From Scolanthus callimorphus (Eukaryota > Cnidaria > Anthozoa > Actiniaria > Edwardsiidae): a stretch of 64,000 nucleotides of DNA. The translations under genes and the position numbers were made by a program. Below are positions 47,201 through 59,200 of this stretch, piece by piece. The stretch lies in NCBI GenBank assembly GCA_033964015.1, contig CM066912.1, forward strand, positions 27,217,532 to 27,281,531. Direction: 5' to 3'. A model generated the notes under the pieces. It worked only from the letters and a program-made list of their open reading frames with translations, ran no database searches and was not told the DNA's origin. Position 1 is the first letter of the stretch, and the number at the start of each line of letters is the position of its first letter.

Positions 47201-50200
47201 AGACTGTACTGTACATGTTACTAAGTGATCATTTAGCTAGTAGGAGTTAGAAACAGTACGAAATTTGGAAAGATGTGAGGCGAAGAAAAAACATGTTTAA
47301 CTAAACATGGTTTTGGTGTGATGGGGTACTAGTTTAGCCATAGCTTAAAAAGTGTCGCGGTCGCGGCACGGAACCTGTTCTGCTGTAGAATGAAATCGTG
47401 TAGTCGCGACATGGCCGCCGCGCGGCAATACTTTGTCGCTGCACTTTTCACATTCATACGAAATCTGCTCTATTTGGCACTCTTACTATTAAACCGCTTG
47501 AAGTTCTAGCCTGTACTCGCTCAATCTCAGTTAAAGTTAGATAATCAGCAAAATAAAGTTTCAACGTAAAATCTGCGAGAGACAGCCTCTACTTTGGGCT
47601 GAAAATCAGCGCATTCATCGCACAAATTTAGAACCCGCTTCTTGAGTGACGAATAATAATAATGGTTTATTAAAATCTCATGCTAGCGCCAAATGGCGAA
47701 TTACAGTGAAATTTACAATTTGATAATAGCTTTACATCTGAGATTGAATACTGGGATTACAACATTATTAAAATGTATTTACAATATATATACCATGCAA
47801 ATGTATTATATAAATAAGAAATGAAGCATCGGTGAAAAAATCACGAAAGAGGTTACAAACAGTCGCTGAAAATCATCGCATTTATCGCCAATTTAGCACG
47901 CGCTTCTTGAGTGACGAATACAATGGGTTCAGATCTCACAGATATTTAACCATAGATAGATTTTTTAGAGAGGATGGCACATAATAGTACACAGTACTAA
48001 TAAACTTGTGGTCCTCTAAACACTTAAAATACAAGCTATGTACATTAATTAAAAAACTACAGAGATTGCGAGATTGCGCAGAATATCGTCTGATACTTAG
48101 CTGACGAGGGACGCAGTCCCGAGAATATCAGGCGATATTCTGCAAAATCGAGCAGGATAATGGTTTTATTATTCAGCACATCGATAGCACATAAAAACCT
48201 GAAAAAAACATTACTTTTTGTATTATTTACGAGCTCAACACATCATATTTCCCTCAGACGACGGATATCGCAGGATATCTGTCATGTACAGAAGACAGCT
48301 ATTGGCGTTCCAATAATCATATTTGGGCAGTGCATCGATGTGCTGAATAATAAAGACATATACATCAGCACTCGAAAGGGGATCCTAAACCCTGAACTTG
48401 AACATGAAAACCGCACGTTCTGGTTTCGCGACTTCACACCGTTTACAGTTAGCAAAACGTTTCCCCACCAGTAAGCTTGCGTGACTAGATCAATTAGCCA
48501 AATTCACACTAGAGACGAGTTACTCGTCTGAGACGAGTTTCTCGTCAGAAACATTTCCTGTCTTATGTAAATTAAAGTCGGAAACACTGACTTATTATCT
48601 GTCTGAACTTTTTCCTTCAAAAACGTTATTTTCGCGTGATTACAGAAGAACAGGGCGAACAGGGAACCACGTTCAAGACGAGAAACTCGTCTCAGACTCG
48701 ATCTCAGACGGGCAACTTGTCTCTAGTGTGAATTCAGCAAATGCTATTATTCCCTGGATATAGGCCATTATCACGCAATATTGATTAATAATATTTAATA
48801 GTTATCAGAAAATGAAATCCAGTGTTCAATTCTACACATCCGTATTAGTAAAATTGCAAGGTATGGTGAATATTGCTTGAATACTGACTGAGATATGAAT
48901 TTTCAAAACTTCGTATTCTGGCTTATTTTTGCAAGAAATGTATGGGAAAATACATCGAAACGAGACTGGACGGGCATCGATGCCCGTCCAGCCCCGACTT
49001 GACGTATTTGCCCATACATTTCTTTGTAAAAAGTACAGAATACAAAGTTTTGAAAATTCATATCTCAGCCAGTTTTCAAGGTAATTCTTTTGAAACTTTG
49101 CAATTTTACTAATACGGATGTGTAGAATTGACAACTGGATTTCATTTTTTCTGATAACTATTAAATATGATTAATCAATATTGCGTGATAACGGCCTATT
49201 GGATCAGAAAACACGGGCAACCGGCAAACTGTCAACTTTACAGAATTTCGGTGTCTCGAGCATTGGCTCATACATTCTAGTGACTTGTTAATCAGAAAAT
49301 TAAAAAAGATAATTGTATGTAAAAGACTGAAATCGTTCACACACACCAGTTTTCGTGTTATATCGCGAACGAGCGAGTCCACTGCATTTTACGTGAAGTC
49401 AATCAGCTATTTGGACCACTGATTGCTTTATCATGATGTCATTAATATCGGCACTTGTGAGGAATAGTTCTCGTGATTTTTGCGTGATTGTTACGGTCGA
49501 CCATACGTCGTTAATAAAACACTTGTAGAAGCAGCGAAATAGGGAAAGGAATTGTAGGAATGTGAGCTTGTCAAGGCTAAATAAACCCCTCCACGGTTTG
49601 AGGATCCTTTTGAAATCAGGAAGTTGGCGTTAATCCATCCATGCCACTGAAAAGGAGCACCTGAAAATTTGTAATGTTTGTAAAATGTGTAAAGTTTTAG
49701 GAGCAAGTGTTGTAAAGTGGTCGAGAAACCTGAAGCTGTGCATAAAATGTGGTTCGTTCGCGCAAGCAAAAGTTCCAGGGGGAAATTCCCTTTTTCCTAG
49801 CTCGAAAATAAGCATTAAATTAATTAAGCATTAAATTTCGTGACATTTCAGGCTGTTTCTTCGTCATTTTACAACCTGTCGCTGTAAAACTTGTGGCGGC
49901 AACTTTACTAATTTTCAGGCACTCTTTTCAATGGTTGATGAATCTTCATCAACTTGCTAATTTCGAAAGATCACGAAACTGTGGACGGGTCTATTCAGCC
50001 ATGACCACCTCACGCGTCTTTCTCCCTTTCTATATGGCTGCTTTTACAAGTGTTTATTAAAACGTTCCGGCAAAACGCCAACAGCCTTTGCATGAGAGAG
50101 GAACTTGCAATATCTTTAGGGACGCATCACGGAAATAGACCCCGACATCACAAACCACAGCATATAGCTATCGCCAACTCAGGAATATATTGTTCGATTT

Positions 50201-53200
50201 ATGTCACAACACATCTACCTTCTTTGCCCTCTATGAACGCTTTTTCTCAAGTTTTACACGAGTACCTCTTTACCCCAGTGTCCTCTTAGATACATAAGGA
50301 CAAATCGGCTCGGTCACTGTAATTCGTTGCCGGATTTCATGTTTTCACTTGCTGGGCGATGACTTGAAACCGAAAGATAGCACGTCGGCTACGCTTCGTT
50401 CACTTTAAGATCTGCCTGCAAAAAACGTCTTCTCCGAGAATCGTCTAACTCGGTTTCGCAGCGAGCTCGATTTTAAACTCGCCTTTCTACAAACTGGATA
50501 TGTTTTTTTTTTATTCAGGAATGATACCTCAGGAAAGTGTGTTGAAAGTTTAAGATATTTATGACGTTATCCATTTGAAAATCGAGTATTGATTGGAAAA
50601 AATTCTTGGAACAAAATAATTTGCGTCATAGTATAGACTTCTGTCTTGCTGTTTTTGATATCAACTGAACTAAAAAAAGCATTTCTTACAACACCAAATA
50701 CCGAAAATGAATCCTGAAATTTGTCCAAATCCATAAGATTTATGTAGGTTGACAGCACCATGAAATTAACATGAACAGCCAACTGCATCATTCCTTCACA
50801 ACTGTGAAAAATTATTTCTCAGGTTTCCTTGGGAACTGCTTTTCTGCTATTTCACAAAGTTGCTGTAAACTTTACAAATCAATGTGGACTTTCTTCCTAT
50901 ATGGTGCTTATAAAAAAGGTACCGGATTATCTGATGGCACCACGGACGAATGTATATCATCGTATATATACATATACATTATTCATTTTTACGAAGCCCC
51001 ATTCATACCTGTATACACTCACACATGCTAGAGCATATTCCTGATTAAAAATAACCTATTTTATACATTTGAATTGTGTCTATTTTCTCGGATTTTTGCC
51101 GAGCTCTTCATTCACTAACAGACATCCATCAGTCTCAAAGAATACAATATAAAACCGCTCAGTTACGCACATTCAATGCCGACCTCATTCTGAAACTCGC
51201 CGAGCTCGCTTGGTTGGTCAAACCACAATGGGTGCTATCCTTCGCTAAGCTTGTAAGTCTTCGTTAATCTTATATTCACAGATGTATGAGACCGGCACTT
51301 AATTCACCGATCCCGCATTCATTGTTATACCCCTAGTTACTGTTGCTACGTTGGACAAGTCAAATGTTATCTTTGGCATAGAGCGCGGAAAAGACACCGA
51401 TATTGCAGGGAGGAAGTTGTTGCATGCACTTTGGATTTTATATTTTTATCTTGAAAAGCTGAATAATTATTGAAAAATCTTAGATATTCAAGTTTGTTGC
51501 TCGGACATTTTGGATTCCGTAGGGAAAACTTCCTATTGTTTGCTATGAGTGGGCGGAGCTATCGTCAAGATAGGGATTGGTCCATTAACATATTATCACA
51601 TTGGGTCTAAGTAATTGGTCCTCTCCATAAGACACTAATCAAGCATATGCCCTTCTCAAGTCCTCTCGCGGCCTTGGATTGGTTGGCTCAGTTGTCGGCC
51701 CAGGATCGATTCCCGGCTGGGGAAGAGGATATTGTCTTTCTATTCGAGTCGTGATTGAGACATGTTTATATTGTGGGTTGAACATATATTCTACTGTGTT
51801 TCCTAAGTCTTTCGGATGAGACAATAAAACGAGTTCCCGTCTGCCTTCCCTTCTTCCCCTATTTAAGGTGGACGTTAAAGAACCGATCACTTGCACTCTT
51901 CGCAAGAATAGGGGATTGTCTCCCGGTGCAATGGCCTGACTCTCGAAGGCACTACATATACTGTAGAAACAGTCCTCATGATTGTAAGCTGCGCGGCAGC
52001 AATTTGTGCCATCTAATGCAGCCCATAAGTCCCTTAACCTCTCCTTGTCTAGCGATCGTGTATTTCGACCACTTGGAGTTTCTTCACGATGTAGAGAAGA
52101 CCCTTTATTTATTTTTCAGTTGAGTGAGAGTTTTGTGCCAAAGCGTGTTCCCGGAATACCATTCTGATTTCGTTCTGATTAGTGAGATATATGATAACAA
52201 TTAATAGATTAGATATAGTTAGATTAGAAAAAACCATTAGTTTTTAGAACAAAAGAGAACTTCATTTAGCGCGAAGCAAGCCAAGGAGAAAAATTGATAT
52301 GCTTAATTGGCTTGCAGGAGGAAGCGTAACTCTTGAAAGGGTGAAATCCCAGTAGAGTTGGTCTTAAGAACACTTGTGTATTAGTTTTCGCGCCGTGAAA
52401 TAACAGAAACTTCCTCAGCAGAAATCTGAAATAACAGAAAAGACAAAACCTATTGACTTTTCTCAACAAAAGAGGCATTAGACTTGTAGAAAAGTAAAAC
52501 AAGCCCTTCCAAATATACTCAAATTTCTAGAAAAAAACCTCATCTAAAAAACCTCATCTAATGTGTAATAAAAAGTCTTAAGCAGGGATCAAACGGTGAT
52601 GAGAGTTAATGAGAGTTCCAACTTTCATCCACTCTCATCTACGAGAAGCGATCAAACGGCGATGAAAGTTGATGAGAGTCAGCGTGAGCACTAGCACCCA
52701 GTTCTTGTCCGCGAAGGAAAGCCTGCAGTTCAGGAACCAAATGAACCTGCAGTTCTTTTGGCGGCAGCTGCTGACTGTAAAACTCTCATCCGCGCGATCA
52801 AACGGCAAGGACTCAAAATGTTCAAAGTGCATGAGAGCGGCATCGGATGAGAGTCGATGAGTTTGCGATCAAACGGGAAAACTCTCATCATCTCTCATCA
52901 ACTCTCATCACCGGTTTGATCGCGCTTTTGTACCTCGAACTCGGTATACATAAATCTTACTTATATAACTGACGGCTCGATGTAACAGTTTCATGCCGAG
53001 TGATATGTTCTAGCGACGATCCTATCGATTTTAGCCGCGCCCCGTTGAAGCATTGATCAAGGTTGAGCACATTCAATCTGACTTTCTTTGGAACGCTCAC
53101 TCGGCTCGCTTGGATGCTCAAACCTCAAGGGGAGTTATCCTTCACTAAGCTTTAAGTGTTTATCTTCACAGATCGATGGGATCTAATAGAGTGGTTTTCA

Positions 53201-56200
53201 AAACCCCGTGATACTCGCTGACTCTTTGTTCTCTTTTGTATTATGACTATTACCTTTGGAACACTTTGTTTCAGGATCATGGAAACCACTTTAGCATACC
53301 TTTTGATAATAATTACGAACTTTATATTTCGCAATCTACATATGCAGAGTCGCAATATAGGGACATGATTGATATGTGAGCTGACCCGTGATTTAACGGT
53401 TTCTGACCGAATGATATTTTATTAGCGTAGATCCCACGAATTTCAAATTGTATGTCACGTTAGCAAATTCCAGCACATTATGCCTGTATTCAGGGAGCTT
53501 CACTGGCTCCCAGTTCAGTATCGTATCCGCTTAAAGATATTGTTATTAGTATTCAAATCGCTAAATGAGGCATCTTCCAGCTATCTAACTGAACAGCTGC
53601 ACTATTACCGCGCGCATTCTGCTTTCTTTGGACTGTGAAACAAAAATTAATAGTCAGTGTTTAATAGTGCCTACTAGTCATAATTGAAAAGGAAAATGCA
53701 ATAAGAATGACTTTCATAGTGTACAGCAAGCATATTTGTTAGTATCTATTTCACGGTCGGATGAAAAACCACTCTAAGAGCTTCTCTCACAGCCTGGATC
53801 ATATACAAAGACATATGGTCATAGGGCGTTCTCAAGTGCGCGGACGTTACTAAAACCAGGAATGGTCTTGTACGTGCATTGCATTTTGAATTTACTTGTG
53901 TTATGCCCATGGGTAAAACCGCTGATTCCTCCATTTAGTAACGTCCGTATGTGCGCCAAGGCTTTAGTGACAGTTTCAAAAATAATCTCAAGACATATCT
54001 TTCACTGGTTCATTGTTTGTTTAAAATTTATATAAAATTATCAGCATCAGTTTTTCGTGATATTTATGTATTATGATATTTTAGATGTAGTGATGATTGA
54101 AATGAATGTGTACATTTCTATAAGCCAGAATGTAATTTTTCATTATGTATATTTTAATCACTGTAAAACGCCATGAGCATAGGAATTGTGCGTTATATAA
54201 ATAAAATTATTATATTATTATTATTATTGACTTGTTCTGCGCCCCGTTTGTTGCTCGGACATTTTGAATTCCACTGGGAAAAACAGTCTGACCATTGTTT
54301 TGCTATTAATTATGCGAAGAAGTGCCTATCGGCCTTCGTCGGACTAATTTGTTTAGGGCTCACAGGAGCGTGGAAATGTCATCCATAGAATGTTTACTTT
54401 GGGGATAAATATTCCATCAGTTACAAGGAAAAAAAGGGACAAAATGCAAGAAAAATAAAGACTACTTGCTCTGTGTTTGTCTGGCAGTTGCTTTGTCCAC
54501 TTTCCCAGGGATTTAGAGTCTGGATTTCACGCTCAAAAAGGACTCTAAGGGCCTGTTCACATGGGGGAGGGCGTCCCTGGGGAGAAGCGGCACCCTTTGG
54601 TGACAAACACAGAGAAAGTAAGATTTATTTTACTTGCATTTTGTCCCTTTTTTCCTTGTAACAGATGGTCATTTTATCCCAAAAGTAAACACTCAGATGC
54701 ATGACATTTCCACGTTCTCGTGAACTCTGTGGGTTGACCCCATTTTTCTCGTAGAATGACTGCACTAATGGATCGAAAGCTCACTCGGCTCGCTTGGCTG
54801 GTCAAACCTCAATGGGAGTTATCCTTCACTAAGCTTTTAAGTGTTTATCTTCACAGATCGATGGGATCTACACTACAGAGTGGTTTCAAAACCCCGTGAA
54901 ACTCGCTTTAGCATATCAGACTTGTATTACGCTCTAACTCCATTGTTCTCTTTTGTATTGTGTGGGCTAGTACACTGAAAACACGCACTGGTCATTTCGA
55001 CCACAAAAAATGGTCACTGATTTCAGCCTCAATTACAAGAGTCTGATATGAATAATTTCTTCTAGTAAACTTGACCGTCCGTTTTTACAGTGTACCCTTT
55101 CCCACGGGATTATGGAAACCACTCTAATATACGATCTTTATATTTCGCAATCTACATATGCAGAGTTCGCAATATTGGACCATAATTGTATTGTTATTAG
55201 AGCTGACCGCGATTTAACGGTTTCTGGCCGAACGATATCTCATTATCTGCGCCGCGTTTGTTGCTCGGACATTTTGAATTCCACTGGGAAAATCTTGTCC
55301 ATTGTTTTGCTATACATCAAGCGAAGACTGGATCGGTCTATTCTATTCAATCTCATTTTACACAAATAAATTATACAAAAAATAGTAGGAATTATTCAAT
55401 AAGCAATGTACTTGAAATGTAAACCTAGTAAAAGAATGGGAAATTCCTGTAGTGACCTGGGGAGCAAGGCGTTCGAGCCGGTGACGGAAAACTGCCTCGC
55501 TTCACTGAACGTGTGCATGACTGGGCGCGTATCAACCGTAACGTGAAAAATACTTGACAAAGCAGTGAAGGGCAAATTCATCTTAGAATCCCTGACAAAG
55601 TCTCCGCCCCCAGTCATAGCGATAAAGGTATAAAAGAACGGCGAGTTTGGAGCTCTGCATCATTCAGCTAAAGGATCTCAAACAAGCAAGCAAGTTGACT
55701 CAACTGGGAATACAAAAGTTGGACTTTCTACAAGTAAGTCAATGTATACTTAAGAAACGAAATTTTCCGATTAATGAGTCAGTAATCCCCAACACTGATA
55801 TCGTCTGTCAATCGGGTCTTCTAGTTTTCTTAAAATAGAGGAGAAGGTGCTGCCTTTGCTCTAACATCCGCAAATGGTTAGACCTGGTTAGGCGTCTTTT
55901 CGGATAAGGACGTTCAAATCTGTAGGTCCCGTCTCTCACATACACTACATAAGCCTCAACCGGAGGGACGTTTAAGAATCTCGACGCGGGAGTGACCATC
56001 GGCAGCTTGACAGCCATTGGCGCCGTGAGATCCGAGCGTAAATCAGCCTATAGTTTGATATATCATGAACATTCAAAGGGAACAGAATAGAAACTAAACA
56101 AAATCGGGACTATTCGGGTCTCGTTTGACTAATGCAAACTACCCAAAACGCTCAGTGTTTAGCATATTGGTGCTGAGTTTAAAACCATAGAAAGGCCGGT

Positions 56201-59200
56201 GCCGACAAACCAATTCAACATTTATAATGAATTCCCTCTTAGACAAGGTTTCAGAACTCGTCGAAACTCAGTAAATATTTTTAATTGCATGTTTAACGTT
56301 GTTCAATCATGTTCTCAAGTCGTTTTCTAAAACTTTGGGAAAAGTTGAATCGTGTTAAATCAAGTTGAACACCGTTTTGAATCATGTTCAAGGATGTCGA
56401 ACCGGTCAACATTCGTGAAAAGACCCGTAAAAAACCGAGGATCTCGTCGTGTAAATTGATTTAACATTTTCGAAAGTGCTATCTTCTCAATATCTCTGAA
56501 ACTTTTGCGCTAAGGAAGAAATAGAAAATACATACAACATACAAACATGGCCTTATTTGACCCCAGCCTAGTAAGCTGCCGTTGTTTCATGCCTTGTTTA
56601 TTCTTATTCTTTTGCAGATAAAATGGCTTCCAAATTGACCATTGCTTTGTTCATCCTCGCTGGGCTCGTTGCTATGGCAACATGCCGTATCCACTACGGT
56701 ACATGGGTTAGACATGGCTACGATGACGAAAGTCAACAGAACTTCAGGGTACGAGACAAACCAGAAAAAAAAACATTCCAAATTGATTTCCAAGCACTTT
56801 TGTTTTGACCGATATCCTCACTAGTGAGGATATGGAAAATATGTCACTCAGGTCCCGTATGTAGCTTCGTATGAGATCTACCAGTGGCGTATTTCCCAGT
56901 AAAACACTCGTGTCTATATAATAGATAGAAATATGTTTCATCATGATTGCGGATTTAATAATACAGAACAAGCCTGGAATCTTCGATAGAATTCATAAAT
57001 CACGAACTTTTTTCCCTCGGTTATAACTCAGGTTTCATAAGACGATTTGTTTTCAAAGAAGCAATAGACCTTTTCCGTTTGAGTGGGGGTCCTGTGGCTT
57101 GTTTCCCCAACTGCCACTCAAGCGAACGAATTCTTTTGTTTTCCCCTTAACGCACGAGCAAGCTCTTTAACATTCATGTCACCAAACAAAGACATTGTTT
57201 CGCTTGAGTGCCAGTTAGGGAAATAAACCACAGGGCCCCCACTGAAGCGGAAAACGTCTATTCTCCGGTCAATACACACTGAAATGTATGGGGAAAAAAC
57301 GATTTGGGATGCTTCTGAACACTTGTAAAGGCCCATTCAAACGCTGCGATTTGTCGGGCCGATTGTCGGACGGTGAATTCACACGCTGCGATTTGTCGGG
57401 CCTCTGCTTTGATATGCGAAATGAAAAATCGGGCCCGCGCACCCTGCATGCCCTGCACACCCTGTGGACAACAAAAATCTGTTGAATCGCATAGATTTTT
57501 AGAAGTCGGGCCGACACCGTACGAACGTAAACAAAATCGGGCCCGACAAATCGGCGCGTGTAAATGGCCCTTAAGAGATGTCCGATCGGAGAAAGTCCAA
57601 GATTGAGAATTTTTTGAGCGATGACTTTCACTTCACATTGTCGTGCGATTCTGAATTATTTAACCATCTTGTCCTTATTACCCATGATGCATCACTCGTC
57701 TATTGTATGGGACTGAATGATAGTGTCACTGGATTATTCACCAATCAACTGAATACTTTCGTTCTTTCTTTTTGCTTTCAGGAGTACCTTTCTCGGCGTA
57801 GCTGTATTCCACTTGGAGAGAGCGGTTGTGAGGGAAATAATGGAAAATGCTGCCGCGAAGGGGATCCTTACACGGGAACCATGAGGAAATGCGTTAATGA
57901 GGGATCGTTCAGCTCCCCGTAAGTGCTATCAGATCTAAGAACTCAAATTTACATCTTTACTCGGCTTATTCGCAGACAGCGGAAAACATTTGGAGTGGAC
58001 GTAGATCTATTTCTTCTATCATTTTATTCGGCTGCAGATTTCTCAAAACTTTTTTTGTGAAAAACATTTGTTATAGTATCGATATTGTCCGTCGGAAGTT
58101 AAAACAAGCAACCAAGGTTTTGTCTAAGAATGTTTATAAATTAAGAAATTAGTGGCTGAGGCGAAACCGGAAAACACAAAAAGTCACCTAAATACGCCGT
58201 GAACGTGTTCAATGGTAAGAAAGTTGTTTTTCAGTGAAGTCGCTGGAATATAAAATAACATAAACCACTTTCTTGGCTTGCTGCAATATCGGCGGATAAT
58301 GTCCGCGGATGTAAAATGGTCGTCAAAATTTCACAGTCGCACTCGAAGCTTCGCTTCTCGGCCCACTGTTCATTTTTCGTTCCATTTTTCATCCTTGGAT
58401 ATTATCCGACGATATTAAAAAACAGCTGCCAAAATGGGTTATTTAGTAAATATCGTGCAAAATCGAAATGAAATTTGGATAACATTGTAATCCCTTTGTT
58501 CTTCATTTTGTTGCAGCAACTATAAATGTCTAGCAGCGTAATATGGAGCATGTTTCTATATGTTTCTATACGTCAATCTGAAGGCGATAATCAATTCATG
58601 GCATGGTCCAAATTTAACAACATTACTAGTGGGCATTTAAAAGTTTGTTCAACATTGTAAAATTAATTTATATTTCGTCAATAAAGTGAACTAAAACGTT
58701 TCTTAGCGTTATTGTTTTTATTATTATTTTTCCCGGATTGATTCCCGACTCGGGCATAGAATATTCTATTTCTGTTCGAGACTGGATTATGTGGGTTGCC
58801 TCGTGATTAGTATAGGAAATCATACGACTTCGAGTTCAATTTGGAATTTATTTGCACGACTGGGTTTCAAGTGTAAATAAATTCCAACTGGATTATGTGG
58901 GTTGCCTCGTGATTATTAGGAAATCATACGACTTCGAGTTCAATTGGAATTTATTTGCACGACTGGGTTTCAAGTGTAAATAAATTCCAAACTGAACGAG
59001 AAAAGTCGTATGATTTCCTTTTAATGAAAAAATGTCTAAGGAGTCATTCACAAATCTGCTTACAAACTGAACAAGCCGCACGCATTGTTCCTTGATTGAA
59101 ATCTGGACCAAACCCTGACAGAATTTGAGCATGAACAAAAACCAAAGTTTCCATAATATAGGATGGAAAAAAAACTTAAATACCTCGTGAAAAAACTGCA

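Larger units (their letters stand above)
46822..47473. mobile_element. MITE, TTTCGTATGACTG family, copy 4, host of nested insertions
   Basis: The outer ends CAGATTTCGTATGACTG and CATACGAAATCTGCTCTAT match the compact 116-bp copy at 22793-22908. The extra ~500 bp is the GCTAAACTAGGACA-type element (46855-47346), which itself holds the element at 47097-47328. Confidence 0.82.

Noticed and set aside
52635..52860. Matching open frames at 3782-4294 and 52635-52860
   Set aside because: The similarity ([10 protein letters not shown]) comes from two copies of the GATCAAACGG MITE read in opposite directions, not from a gene family.
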